Shown piece by piece: positions 39,939 to 49,329 of a stretch of DNA of 64,000 bases. Origin of the DNA: a virus; IMG/VR virus record IMGVR_UViG_3300032271_000867, positions 1 through 64,000 of that record. The stretch is one strand, 5' to 3'. The translations under genes were made by a program, and so were the position numbers. Position 1 is the stretch's first letter. Every line of letters starts with the position of its first letter. The notes under the pieces were generated by a model. That model saw only the letters and a list, made by a program, of their open reading frames with translations, ran no database searches and had not been told where the DNA came from.

Positions 39939-41204
39939 TTATCTACTGTTCCATCTCATAGGAGTTCTTAAGTATCCTTGATTACCCATACTAATTAACA
40001 TAGTCTGAGAATCTAATACTGAGGTATTTTGTTTTACAGGTTTATTTAAATTATTAAGTAAATTTGCTTCAAGATCAACAGTTCCAATACGTCCAAAATT
40101 TGTATCTCTAAAAGCAGTAGATTTAGTTGAGTTTAACCCATCTGTTACTACATTCATTTCTACTTGATATTGCCCAAGTTTAAAAAATCTATGAGTTACT
40201 TGTTTGATAATCCAATGACCATCTGTACTGTTACCTGTTCCGTCTACATATATAACACCGTATGGTTTAAATCTAGGATCCCCTTGACAAAGAATTTTTG
40301 CAGGAATATTAAAACGAGACATGTGTGCATGTCCTTTAGTTACTGACTCTACATCTGTAATATTATGAGTTACTTGTGAATTAATAGGTTCATTAAATAA
40401 TGAGTCACTAACACTAGACCTAAGTGATTCACCGATAGTTGTTGAAGACTGAGAAGTAGTAATAAGTTTTTCTGTATAAGGATTTATACCAGCAACTTGT
40501 TTATTTGTGTGAAGGTATTCAGTTCCTTCAATGTGTTCACCATTTAATACTTTAAAATAATCTAAAGTTCTATCAAAAAAATCTTGACCAGTAGGTCCTA
40601 CACTAGTTCTTTGAGAAAGAACCGGAACATCAGAAAAATTAGAGTCAATAAGTTTGTCTATACTTCTAAAAATTAAATGAGTATTATCTATGACCATAGC
40701 AAACCCAATTCGTTTTGCTTGTTCCTGCAGCCACTCCCAGTATGAATGTCCTGCTATTGTTAACTGTTCAAATCTTCTTGAATCTGAATCACCAGTAAAT
40801 TTAAAACCATTTTCTATAGCAATTATTTCTGCAATTTCAGGAATGGTTTTATTATTAAATACACGGGTTATTTTTTCTTTTAAAGGATAAGAAGCAGAAA
40901 CACAATGTATTTGCATTAATTGTTGAGTAGCAGGAGTAAGTTCTTTAGAAATATAGGAAACATATCCTACCCATATTTTATTTTTATTTCCCTGTTTCCA
41001 TTCAAATTTAATTGGAATACCAGTTTTTATAATAGAAAAATATAAAGGACTAATTGTTGTGTATTCAATAATTAAAATATCATGTCGATATTGTTCTTGA
41101 ATTAAATCAACTCTACTTGGTTGAACACTTATTCCAGGTAAAGAAGGCCATGAAATTCTATAATCTGTACCAAATCTATATTTTCTAAATGTTTGATCAG
41201 ACAT
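39939..41204 (-). CDS. Tail hub protein (gpD-like)
   Basis: The 421-residue protein has the layout of late-control/hub proteins: an N-terminal beta-rich part (PSLPGISVQPSRVDLIQEQY) with LYFSIIKTGIPIKFEW, and KTIPEIAEIIAIENGFKF, then HSYWEWLQEQAKRIGFAMVI, where a helix-turn of this type is found in gpD and gp27 proteins. The C-terminal region is beta-rich. It probably makes the trimeric hub between tube and spike. The family call is from pattern, not from an alignment. Confidence 0.72.
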   Translation of the reverse strand: MSDQTFRKYRFGTDYRISWPSLPGISVQPSRVDLIQEQYRHDILIIEYTTISPLYFSIIKTGIPIKFEWKQGNKNKIWVGYVSYISKELTPATQQLMQIHCVSASYPLKEKITRVFNNKTIPEIAEIIAIENGFKFTGDSDSRRFEQLTIAGHSYWEWLQEQAKRIGFAMVIDNTHLIFRSIDKLIDSNFSDVPVLSQRTSVGPTGQDFFDRTLDYFKVLNGEHIEGTEYLHTNKQVAGINPYTEKLITTSQSSTTIGESLRSSVSDSLFNEPINSQVTHNITDVESVTKGHAHMSRFNIPAKILCQGDPRFKPYGVIYVDGTGNSTDGHWIIKQVTHRFFKLGQYQVEMNVVTDGLNSTKSTAFRDTNFGRIGTVDLEANLLNNLNKPVKQNTSVLDSQTMLISMGNQGYLRTPMRWNSR

Positions 41205-41472
41205 TAGGAATCCTAACTAATGTTCCTACAGGAATATTAAATGCATTACTTATTTCAGGATTTATATCCATAATTTTCCACCACATTTCTGGTGCTCCAA
41301 AATAATCATTTGCCACTGAATCAATTCGATCACTATCTGACCATGTGTAATAAAAGAAAGAGTTATTAGAGGGTAAAAATGTTCTTAGTACAGTAATAGG
41401 GTAGTTACCTGTCCTACTATCATTGGCTTTAAATATTCTGCCATTTGCATATCTACTATCAGAATAAATCAT
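41197..41472 (-). CDS. LysM-like baseplate protein (gp53/tail X-like)
   Basis: The 91-residue protein contains DRIDSVANDYFGAPEMWWKI, MDINPEIS and IPVGTLVRIPNV, a LysM-like core seen in tail protein X and gp53-like baseplate proteins. There is no signal peptide. LysM-like modules in tails bind other baseplate parts rather than peptidoglycan. It overlaps the hub gene by eight bases, consistent with a joint complex. Confidence 0.8.
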   Translation of the reverse strand: MIYSDSRYANGRIFKANDSRTGNYPITVLRTFLPSNNSFFYYTWSDSDRIDSVANDYFGAPEMWWKIMDINPEISNAFNIPVGTLVRIPNV

Positions 41473-42858
41473 TTAAAATCCTGTATCTGGAATTCTATTG
41501 GCACTAAATGTTACAGAAGAAAGTAATGGAACCATTCTGTGATCAAAAATAATGTGTTTAACTGTTATACCTGAAATTTGAACTAAGTAACGTAATGATT
41601 TTCCTAAATGAAGTTCTAGTGGTCTAACTTGAATAAACCCAATATCTGCAGTCAATCCATCTGCACTATTTCTTTCAACAAATTTACTTTTTAAACCAAA
41701 ACCTAACAACGTTCTTAATAGCGACTCTAGATCATACATCGTGCCTTTATTAAAAATTTCTTTTTGCTCTGCAGCACTTGGAGGAATTGGGTAAATATCC
41801 TGAGCATTAATACCCGTTAATACTTGTTGAGTTGTTGGATCATAGTAGGCAAAATCAGCCATCCTATTTAAAATTAAATCAAATTGGATAGTACTTTGAG
41901 ATAAACTAGAAGAAATTGGATTGAAATAGTCTAAACCAGCAGTAAAAATTGATGGATCACTTTTTAAAACTCCTTGATAAGACATAGTAATAGTAGTTGG
42001 ATTATACAAAAATTGGTATGCATAACGTTCTGTTATCTCAGGAAAAAGTCCAGGATCATTAATTTGATTTTGAATATCATTAATACCATTTTTTACATTT
42101 GAAGGAGTTGAACTTGTAGAATTAGGTTTTGGTATATATAGAACAATCATTCCTTTATGGCCAGCAGAATTTGACCAAAGATCATGCGCTTCTTTAATTT
42201 TTGCAGGTTCAGTAATCTTTTTACCGTAAATTTTACTAAACTCTCCAGAATAAGCAGCAGGAGAAAGATACGCATCATGAACCGCACTAGCATTAAATCT
42301 TAATGGTTTTTTAAAAAGTTGTGCTGCACTTGTTGAGGCAGGTGTAGGAGTTACAGAATTAGAAGAAGCTACGTACCCTTTATCTCCAGGTAAAAAACGG
42401 TGTGAGTTTACTTGAGGTATATAACCAGAATCTCCGGGTAAAAAGTGGTGTGATCCACCTCCAGTTAAATTAGCTATCTGTAGTAATAACGCTTTTTCTC
42501 TATCTTTGTATTGTTGCCAATGACTATGTTGTTGCTTATATTTAGCATAAATTACATCTCTTTGACTTTGTAAAGTACTGGGATCACTTAATGCAGCTAT
42601 TCCTGCATCTAGTTCATTTAATTGGGCTTTAAGATTTTTCCAACCCTCTACACCAGCATTTGTGTCCCCATCTTTTTGTTGTTTTTCTAGTATTTTAAGA
42701 TAACTTATTTCAGCTTGGCATTTAGCAATTGTCGTAGGCAAAATAGGTACACTATTAATTTTAGGATCTGCAGTTAAAAATCCACCAGAAATAGAGGCAA
42801 CTGCATTTGACCCCCCATTTATTATACTATCTATAAAATCATAAAAAGGATCACTCAT
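41473..42858 (-). CDS. Tail-tube-adjacent hub/CIS-tube-like protein (461 aa)
   Basis: The 461-residue protein has a coiled-coil N-terminal part (residues 40-130), then two copies of an HxFLPGDxGY motif at 137-146 and 153-162. A later YAYQFLYNPTTITMSY stretch near 285 matches the F-x-YNP pattern of contractile-injection-system tube-initiator proteins. The C-terminal part is beta-rich (LRYLVQISGITVKHIIFDHR). It lies between the LysM-like protein and the tape measure, exactly where tube-initiator or hub genes sit. The LPGD repeat is not known to me. Confidence 0.6.
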   Translation of the reverse strand: MSDPFYDFIDSIINGGSNAVASISGGFLTADPKINSVPILPTTIAKCQAEISYLKILEKQQKDGDTNAGVEGWKNLKAQLNELDAGIAALSDPSTLQSQRDVIYAKYKQQHSHWQQYKDREKALLLQIANLTGGGSHHFLPGDSGYIPQVNSHRFLPGDKGYVASSNSVTPTPASTSAAQLFKKPLRFNASAVHDAYLSPAAYSGEFSKIYGKKITEPAKIKEAHDLWSNSAGHKGMIVLYIPKPNSTSSTPSNVKNGINDIQNQINDPGLFPEITERYAYQFLYNPTTITMSYQGVLKSDPSIFTAGLDYFNPISSSLSQSTIQFDLILNRMADFAYYDPTTQQVLTGINAQDIYPIPPSAAEQKEIFNKGTMYDLESLLRTLLGFGLKSKFVERNSADGLTADIGFIQVRPLELHLGKSLRYLVQISGITVKHIIFDHRMVPLLSSVTFSANRIPDTGF

Positions 42859-42860
42859 TA

Positions 42861-45152
42861 TTAGAACCTTCCCATGCTAGACATTTGTAAATCTTGTTCT
42901 AAATAAGATTTAACTAAACTTGCAAATTTACGTGCTTCAGACTCAGACGCATTAGCAATACTTAAATTAATTTCTACTTTAGGACTTCCAGAAGATCCAG
43001 AAGAGCCTGACCCATACCCACTAAACCCACCAAGAGTCATAGTACTAGCAGGACCACCAGAACCTGCGTCAGAACCCCCTGAAGAAGCATTAGAGGATGC
43101 AAAACTTAATCCTACGGAAGGAGAGGTAGCAGATACTCCCGTAGCTCCTACAGACAAAATAGAAGATGCAGCAGGAACATAAGCAGTAAATGCAGTAGGA
43201 TCTAATTGAGTAACTCCGGGAACAATATTGTTAATAGAGTGAGGGTCAGTTGTAATAGCTGAACTAGTTCCAGAACTAGACTTAGCATTTTTTGGGTTAA
43301 TACCAATAGCGCCACTCATAAATGCTGAAGGATTAACTGCTGCACCATCTTTTTGAACTTCAAAGTGCAAGTGAGGCCCAGTCACATAACCTGAATGTCC
43401 GGATTTAGCAATTTGTTGTCCAGCAGTTACTTTATCTCCAGGATAAACATTTGCTTGACTTAAGTGTGCGTATAAAGTTTTGTAACCATTACCGTGGTTA
43501 AGTACTACATATTTACCATAAGAATAAGGACCACTACCAACAGTAGATGAGTCTACGACACCATCAGCTGCAGCAACAACGGATGTACCATCGGCAACTC
43601 CATAGTCTGTGCCATGGTGAACACCTTTGCCCCACGGACCACCTGTTGCACCGAAAGGCGCAGTAACCGCCCCTGAAGTTGGTACTACGTGCTTGTAATT
43701 ACCCTGTAAACCATTATCAGGCATGGTAGTTCCACCAATAGTACTAGTTGGTCCACCTATAACCTTTCCTGTATTTCCTGTAAATGGATTTAAATAATTG
43801 CCCATTTGATTTGCAGTATTGGCTGCCGGTGCAAGATTACTTACAAGAGCAGAAATACCCGAAACAGCTAATGCAGGCACTGCAACTTCAAATTGTCCAG
43901 CTAATGCAGCAGCTCCAGCAACAGCTAATGAACCTCCAGTAACTGCATTTGCTGTATCTTTAATAAAGTTATTAGTTCCTTGGACTTGCTGCAGTTTACC
44001 TTGAAAACCAGCACTTGATCCTAACACTTGTAAGTAAGCGTTAGTTACCTTAAGAATGCTGCTCATATTAGCAAATTCATCATTGAGAGCTTTAATTTTT
44101 CCAATAGCACTGCTCATGCCTGAAATGTAGTCAGATTCTACCTTTGAGGCATTTTGAGCTTGATTACTATTTAAGTCGTACATCCCAGCCAATGGATTTG
44201 CATTTCCTCCAGCAGCAGATCCACCCAAAAGTTTATTCATAGCAGCATTATTTGAAAGATCCATTTTTGTACCTTTGGATCTTTCAATCATGTATTGTGC
44301 AAACATAGCTTGTTGAGCAGGATCTTGAAAAGCATCGTTAATTATTTGACCAAGGTAACCCTGACGTAATTGTTTTTGTGTTATAGCAAGGCTAGCTTTA
44401 GGATGACCTGCAGTAAGACGTTGTGCTAATTGTTCAAAAATTTGACCTTGTGTTAACGGATTTGCAGTTCTAGGGTCTGAAGTGCGAATACCAAATTGCG
44501 CCATTAAACTAGCAGAAGTAGAGCCAGAAGTAAGATTTTCAATTGCAGCGACTGCTTGCTGATTAGGCATGTTTAAATATTTAGCAGCATTAGCCACAGA
44601 TCTAAGTGATTGTTGATATGTGCTATTAGGATCTTGGCTAAATGCCATACCTGCACCAGTTAAATACTGAGCAGTGTATGCATCGCTACCATTAGAAGTA
44701 ATGCCACCTCGCATTGTACCAAAAGTGGCGGCTTCCATTACACTACGGTTTACGCCACCCGCACTAATGCCCGCATTGTAATAAGTTGCCGCTCTATTTA
44801 ATACGTCACCTACACCAGGCATACCTGTAGCATTAGCAGAAAGTTGAGCTAATCCAAAATTAATTCCTGCTTGGCCTACTCTAATTCCCGTAGATATTGC
44901 TGCTCCAGCTATTCCCGGAATAAAACCAGTAGCCATACTAGCCATACTAGATGCAGAACCAGTAACTGAAGATACTGCAGCTAACGCACCTGCCATAGAA
45001 TTATTAGAGCCAGATGCCCCCATACCACTAGCAGCAGTGCTAGGCGCTCGCCAAGATTTAAAGCCACCAGAAATATCTTGGACTAAACTTTTAATGCTGA
45101 CTAATTGGGATTTGACATTAGCCAAATCTCCAATAATGTTTTCATCAGTCAT
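42861..45152 (-). CDS. Tape measure protein with M23 peptidase domain
   Basis: The 763-residue protein is hydrophobic and Ala/Gly-rich in its first 460 residues, as in tape measure proteins. A LytM/M23 peptidase follows: APFGATGGPWGKGVHHGTDY with the HxxxD pair near 510, and GPHLHFEVQKDG with HxH near 591. The domain cuts peptidoglycan cross-links to let the tail through. The rest is Ser/Gly-rich. At roughly 1.5 angstrom per residue the tail would be around 115 nm, an estimate from length only. The start overlaps the chaperone gene. Confidence 0.9.
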   Translation of the reverse strand: MTDENIIGDLANVKSQLVSIKSLVQDISGGFKSWRAPSTAASGMGASGSNNSMAGALAAVSSVTGSASSMASMATGFIPGIAGAAISTGIRVGQAGINFGLAQLSANATGMPGVGDVLNRAATYYNAGISAGGVNRSVMEAATFGTMRGGITSNGSDAYTAQYLTGAGMAFSQDPNSTYQQSLRSVANAAKYLNMPNQQAVAAIENLTSGSTSASLMAQFGIRTSDPRTANPLTQGQIFEQLAQRLTAGHPKASLAITQKQLRQGYLGQIINDAFQDPAQQAMFAQYMIERSKGTKMDLSNNAAMNKLLGGSAAGGNANPLAGMYDLNSNQAQNASKVESDYISGMSSAIGKIKALNDEFANMSSILKVTNAYLQVLGSSAGFQGKLQQVQGTNNFIKDTANAVTGGSLAVAGAAALAGQFEVAVPALAVSGISALVSNLAPAANTANQMGNYLNPFTGNTGKVIGGPTSTIGGTTMPDNGLQGNYKHVVPTSGAVTAPFGATGGPWGKGVHHGTDYGVADGTSVVAAADGVVDSSTVGSGPYSYGKYVVLNHGNGYKTLYAHLSQANVYPGDKVTAGQQIAKSGHSGYVTGPHLHFEVQKDGAAVNPSAFMSGAIGINPKNAKSSSGTSSAITTDPHSINNIVPGVTQLDPTAFTAYVPAASSILSVGATGVSATSPSVGLSFASSNASSGGSDAGSGGPASTMTLGGFSGYGSGSSGSSGSPKVEINLSIANASESEARKFASLVKSYLEQDLQMSSMGRF

Positions 45153-45345
45153 TCTTAATCACCACTTTGCCGTATTCTCTGGCTATCTCTAACCAATTCA
45201 TTCGTTCTCTTGGAGTCAACTCTTTTATTTCTGTGAGTGTCCATCCAGGAAAACTAGATGTTAGTGCAACCCAGTGTGATAATAATTCTGGATAAGACAC
45301 TTTTCTAGAACTGAAATAAAGCCCCAAGGTTAATTGGGACCACAA
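45145..45345 (-). CDS. Tail assembly chaperone-like downstream frame (possible +1 frameshift product)
   Basis: The frame runs from a TTG at 45345 to 45145. Its only in-frame ATG lies near the end, so it has no ATG that could give a useful product. The product contains SHWVALTSSFPGWTLTEIKE and LTPRERMNWLEIAREYGKV, the phrase seen in small tail assembly chaperones (W-x-L-x-E-I-x-x-L-x-x-x-E-R-x-x-x-L-x-I-A). It overlaps the upstream gene by 41 bases in the +1 frame, so it may be made as a frameshifted C-terminal extension at the upstream UAG. It lies immediately before the tape measure, as such chaperones do. Confidence 0.55.
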   Translation of the reverse strand: MWSQLTLGLYFSSRKVSYPELLSHWVALTSSFPGWTLTEIKELTPRERMNWLEIAREYGKVVIKND

Positions 45346-46117
45346 CCTCTCCTGTACAATCAGGACAGGTCACAGTTACTGAATCAAATAGTGGGCCAGG
45401 TGATCGTTTTGATATTTCAAGTGTAATATTTTTTCTATCAACAATACCCATATTCTGCACTTGAAATTTTCCAAGTACTGGGGAATCATCAATCTGAATT
45501 ACAGTTCTCTCTAAAAGAAGAGTGGTTAGTTCTGCGTATGTTTTATCTGCTTGAACTGCCATTTCTTTTTGAGTTTTGCCATTGGGCAATAAAACCTTAT
45601 ATTCTTTAGTTGTGCCTTTATAAGTAAAGCCACGATCATTAATTGGATCAACTAGCTCTTTAATATTGATATCTGTATCAATATCTACTTCTACTGTTTT
45701 AAATTCTTTACATCCATTACAGTATGAAGGAATAGGAGCAGTATTACCAAATGTTGCTCTATAAATTCCCAGCATGAGAGCATCTCTGTCACCGGCAAGA
45801 AGTTCATCTAGAAGTTCTTCAGTAGCAGGAGTTTCTCCAATTTTTACTACTCCTCTGTTTAAAACAGTAGTAAAAACTTTACCCATATTATCGGCCTTAG
45901 AGATAAGTTCCTCATCTCTACCATTAAGTTCTCGAACTTCAGCTACTTTGATAACCTCCCCACTGGGTGTAATATACCCAGCAGGAAGGTTAACCAAAGT
46001 GTCATAAGGTTCTTTGATGTTTGCTTTTTCAATAGGTTGTTCTTCATTTAATACATTATCCAAGATGCTATTTGCAAGTGTTGGATTAGTAGTTGCTTTT
46101 ACCGTATTATTTACCAT
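45305..46117 (-). CDS. Tail/baseplate assembly chaperone (gp51/gp26-like, 270 aa)
   Basis: The 270-residue protein has a helical and beta-mixed body with ELNGRDEELISKA near residue 63 and two zinc knuckles, YCNGCKEFKTVEVDIDTD near 132 and TCPDCTGEVVVPINLGALFQ near 250. C-terminal knuckles followed by V-x-V-P-I-x-L-x-x-LF occur in the T4 gp51/gp26-like assembly factor group. The stop (45305-45307) is where a +1 slip would fuse it to the chaperone-like frame. It is likely an assembly factor and not a virion part. Confidence 0.65.
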   Translation of the reverse strand: MVNNTVKATTNPTLANSILDNVLNEEQPIEKANIKEPYDTLVNLPAGYITPSGEVIKVAEVRELNGRDEELISKADNMGKVFTTVLNRGVVKIGETPATEELLDELLAGDRDALMLGIYRATFGNTAPIPSYCNGCKEFKTVEVDIDTDINIKELVDPINDRGFTYKGTTKEYKVLLPNGKTQKEMAVQADKTYAELTTLLLERTVIQIDDSPVLGKFQVQNMGIVDRKNITLEISKRSPGPLFDSVTVTCPDCTGEVVVPINLGALFQF

Positions 46118-46133
46118 TTATTATTCTTTCTAA

Positions 46134-46781
46134 TTAAAATGCTGCAGCCTGACCACCAGTTGCATAACTTGTACCTGACCAGTGAAGGTCAAACCCTTCG
46201 TGAACAAGAGTCATCTGTTCAACAAAGATAGCGTTGTCACCAGCGTTTAGGTCTGAGTAAGCAAGAGAAGTAATCCAAGCATTGTAAACGTTAAAACGAA
46301 GAACTACAAAGTCACTAGTGTCCCCAGCAACACTTGGAATAATTCCTGTTCCTGTGGCACTTGCACCACTACCGGCAATTGGGTGAGCCAAAACTTGGAT
46401 TTCAATATCGCAACGGAAGTTGTCAGTAATTTTTCCAGTATTGGTGCCTTCTACCGTAGCGAATAGTTTTTTCATCCACTTCCAGTTTTGGTCGGTACCA
46501 AGAATTACACCACGCTGTAAAGTTAGTGGAGCAAAAGTTGTTTGACCTGGAATCTGGTGAACAGTAGTGTTGTAACCACCTTCACGGTAAGGGATGCTGT
46601 CAGTAGTTACTGACATACCTGATACTGAAGTAAACCCAAGAGTAGCTCCAGTATTTAGCCAATCAGATCCGCCACTTCCTGCAGTACCAGAAGAAGCTAG
46701 AGGCTTAAAGGTAACTAGGAACCTAAAGTTTCTTAATGGGTCAGTTTCTAGTGTTGAACGGTTATTAATAATAGTAGCCAT
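46134..46781 (-). CDS. Tail tube protein (gp19-like)
   Basis: The 215-residue protein has DPLRNFRFLVTFKPLA near residues 14-29 and GFTSVSGMSVTTDSIPYREG, then APLTLQRGVILGTD, the typical features of T4 gp19-like tail tube proteins. VLRFNVYNAWITSLAYSDLN and EQMTLVHEGFDL fit the C-terminal strands. Many copies stack to form the tube inside the sheath. The gene lies directly after the sheath gene, the usual order. Confidence 0.9.
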   Translation of the reverse strand: MATIINNRSTLETDPLRNFRFLVTFKPLASSGTAGSGGSDWLNTGATLGFTSVSGMSVTTDSIPYREGGYNTTVHQIPGQTTFAPLTLQRGVILGTDQNWKWMKKLFATVEGTNTGKITDNFRCDIEIQVLAHPIAGSGASATGTGIIPSVAGDTSDFVVLRFNVYNAWITSLAYSDLNAGDNAIFVEQMTLVHEGFDLHWSGTSYATGGQAAAF

Positions 46782-46799
46782 TAGTCAAACTCTCCTTAA

Positions 46800-48341
46800 T
46801 TATTGTGAGACAAGCTGGTTGAGGTTAATAACAACAAACTCTGCAGGATACTCAAGAGCAACACCGACTTCGATGTGGACTTCACCACTTGCAATAGTTT
46901 GAGGAGTGTTGTTTTCAGCGTCAATCTTTACGTAAAAAGCGTCAGCAGGAGTAGCTCCAACTAGTCCACCTTGGTTACGATACTGATTTAGGAATACTGA
47001 AATAGAAGTACGAAGTCGTGACCATAGAACTGAGTCGTTGTTTTCAAACAAAGCTGAGTTACCAATGTCTTTAAGATTTTTCTTAATGTAGATCAAACTT
47101 CTACGCATTGAGATGTAACGGTTAGCAGTACCATCCTGAAGAAGAGTACGTGCACCCATAACCACTACACCAGAACCAGGAATGCTACGAATAGCATTTA
47201 CTGAAGAACCATTAGTTCCTCCATTACCAGTGTTTAGGTTATCAAGATCAGTATTAGTAAACTGACGTTCAGTAGCTAATGCGCCCTTAATCTGGGTACG
47301 CAATCCTGCAGGAGATTTAAATGGACCATACTGCTTGTCATTAGCAATAAACAAACCAGCAATTGGACCAGCAGGACCAATCTTACGAAGGTTTCTGCTT
47401 AGTGGATCTTGAATATAAATGTATGGGTAGTAAACTGCAGCTTGACTTGATTTGTAGTTAGTACTATTAGCATAAGTAATTGCATCTGACACTGACAAGT
47501 TAGCAGCAGTATCAAGGACAACAAACACGTCTTTACCACTAGCCCAAGTAATCATGTTTAATTGAACAGCAGCAGGAATACTAGTAGTACTAAATGAATT
47601 AAATAGTTCTGGTGAAAATAGAACTAATGGTTGGTTGATAACTTCAAAATCAGATAGTGCAGTGTTATAGTCAGTAGCTGCAATTGCGCTTCCATCTAAA
47701 CCACTTCCAGTAAATGGAAAAATAGTATTAAGAACAGGAGTTTTTCCTGGATTAGCAGTGCTTACTACTGTAATAAACCTAGAAGTACTGTTGATTACAG
47801 ATTGAATATACGAAGGTGATGTAGGGTCAAAACTTACGTTGTAGTATTGCTCTACAATAACGTCATCTGAAGAACCGGCGGTAACTACTCCTGTAGTAAT
47901 AGTATCTGCAATGCCAGCTTCTTTAGTAAGTGTTACGTTATATTTACCTGCAATAGATCCAGTAGTAAAAGTAATTCTAAAATTAGTACCATCACTACCA
48001 TAACTTAGTGAGTTAATAGTGGCCATTGTAACTGGGGTAGTATCAGTAGATGGAATTGTAATTGATGCTTGACCTGCACCTGAACCAAGTACTCGGCGCA
48101 CGTAAAGGTCTCCACCACCATTTGCAAAGTACTGAGCTACACCAAAAGTTGCAGGGTATGATGGGTTGTATGAACCATACAAGTTAGTAAAGTCATACCA
48201 TGAGTTAATTTTAGTTACTGTTAATGGGCCCTGAGCAAATTGAGCAATTACTGCACCAGTAGCATTAGCAGAAGATGTGTCCGCAATTGGAACACTAGAA
48301 AGAGTTTCATTAATATAAACTCCCGGACGATTGTACGTCAT
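46800..48341 (-). CDS. Tail sheath protein
   Basis: The 513-residue protein starts MTYNRPGVYINETLSSVPIA, the canonical P-G-V-Y-I-x-E phrase of contractile tail sheath proteins. The central region has LFSPELFNSFSTTSIP and SSQAAVYYPYIYIQDPLSRN, and the C-terminal part has ALATERQFTNTDLDNLNTG and RRSLIYIKKNLKDIGNSALF. It is the protein that contracts to drive the tube. It proves a myovirus-like tail for this genome. Confidence 0.95.
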   Translation of the reverse strand: MTYNRPGVYINETLSSVPIADTSSANATGAVIAQFAQGPLTVTKINSWYDFTNLYGSYNPSYPATFGVAQYFANGGGDLYVRRVLGSGAGQASITIPSTDTTPVTMATINSLSYGSDGTNFRITFTTGSIAGKYNVTLTKEAGIADTITTGVVTAGSSDDVIVEQYYNVSFDPTSPSYIQSVINSTSRFITVVSTANPGKTPVLNTIFPFTGSGLDGSAIAATDYNTALSDFEVINQPLVLFSPELFNSFSTTSIPAAVQLNMITWASGKDVFVVLDTAANLSVSDAITYANSTNYKSSQAAVYYPYIYIQDPLSRNLRKIGPAGPIAGLFIANDKQYGPFKSPAGLRTQIKGALATERQFTNTDLDNLNTGNGGTNGSSVNAIRSIPGSGVVVMGARTLLQDGTANRYISMRRSLIYIKKNLKDIGNSALFENNDSVLWSRLRTSISVFLNQYRNQGGLVGATPADAFYVKIDAENNTPQTIASGEVHIEVGVALEYPAEFVVINLNQLVSQ

Positions 48342-48382
48342 ATTTTCTCCTTAAATAGGTTTGTTATTCTGAAGGTTCCGTA

Positions 48383-49030
48383 TTATGCACTGAGGGTAAA
48401 AGAACCAATACTTGTGTATTTATTACTTACAAGTTGATCTAGTTTTACTTTATTTACTTTTTGAACAGCTATATAGGTTTCTACAGGAAGTTCGCTTGAA
48501 ATTCTTACTGTAATTGCATTTACAAATAAGCGCTTTGCCTGTTCTGTAATATCTCTTTTTGAGATAGCCATGACATCTAGTCTTCGCATAGTAGAAGTAA
48601 CTAAAGTGTCTGAACCAGATACTGTAGTTTTTTCTACTACTTCTAGAGTGCCAAATCTAATTGGTAATTTATACCCCATTAATTGAGAAATAATTTCACG
48701 GTCATGTCTTGGATGACGAGCGTATGAAGTTACTTGGTAATCAATAAATACTGGAATAGGTAGATGGTGGTTATAGTTTTGAGGAGATGCAAGGTTAGTG
48801 TATCCAGGAGCAGTTCCATAGCCACGCATCTCTCGTGTATTATCCCGTTGAATATCGATCATGTCGATTGTTATGTATGGATAATTTTGAGTTCTTAGTT
48901 CTTGGTCTGGTTGACCAAACCAAACACCTACTTGACGAGAAACTGAATCTGCATCTGATTTTTGATCAGTAACAATAATTCCTTGAAGTTGCTCACGAAG
49001 AGCTTTATCTTCTGACAATAAAAAAGTCAT
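48383..49030 (-). CDS. Tail terminator/completion-like protein (215 aa)
   Basis: The 215-residue protein begins MTFLLSEDKALREQLQGIIV. It has PYITIDMIDIQRDNTREMRG and LPIPVFIDYQVTSYARHPRH, DREIISQLMG, features reminiscent of tail terminator proteins that cap the tube. It precedes the sheath gene in transcription order, where tail terminators commonly lie. The start forms an ATGA overlap with the upstream gene. The family call is by context and pattern. Confidence 0.6.
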   Translation of the reverse strand: MTFLLSEDKALREQLQGIIVTDQKSDADSVSRQVGVWFGQPDQELRTQNYPYITIDMIDIQRDNTREMRGYGTAPGYTNLASPQNYNHHLPIPVFIDYQVTSYARHPRHDREIISQLMGYKLPIRFGTLEVVEKTTVSGSDTLVTSTMRRLDVMAISKRDITEQAKRLFVNAITVRISSELPVETYIAVQKVNKVKLDQLVSNKYTSIGSFTLSA

Positions 49031-49329
49031 AAATGTCCTTTCATATGTCTAGAAATATTAGCTACAAAAACATTTCCTGCACTATGTGGGCTATTGTCAT
49101 ATTTACGAATAACACCAGTAGGTTGAGATGTTTCGCTACCATACTCATGCTTAAATGCAGCAGAGCCATGCCTTGAAGGAACAGTGACTTTAAAGTCATC
49201 ATTTACTGAAATATGCTGAACTACTTTTGGGTCCCAACCATGCAACAAAGCTTTGCCACGTAGATCATTAGTAATGAAATTTAACGTGTCATTGGTTGCG
49301 TGGTCTATGGCATCAAGTAGTTTTTTCAC
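49027..49329 (-). CDS. Neck/tail completion protein (HK97 gp10-like, 100 aa)
   Basis: The GTG start at 49329 overlaps the upstream TGA (GTGA). The 100-residue basic protein contains AIDHATNDTLNFITNDLRGK and HGSAAFKHEYGSETSQPTGV, where the K-x-x-E-Y-G-x-x-x-Q-P phrase is typical of neck or head-tail joining proteins of the HK97 gp10 type. It sits next to the terminator-like gene. A structural role at the head-tail joint is likely. Confidence 0.6.
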   Translation of the reverse strand: MKKLLDAIDHATNDTLNFITNDLRGKALLHGWDPKVVQHISVNDDFKVTVPSRHGSAAFKHEYGSETSQPTGVIRKYDNSPHSAGNVFVANISRHMKGHL

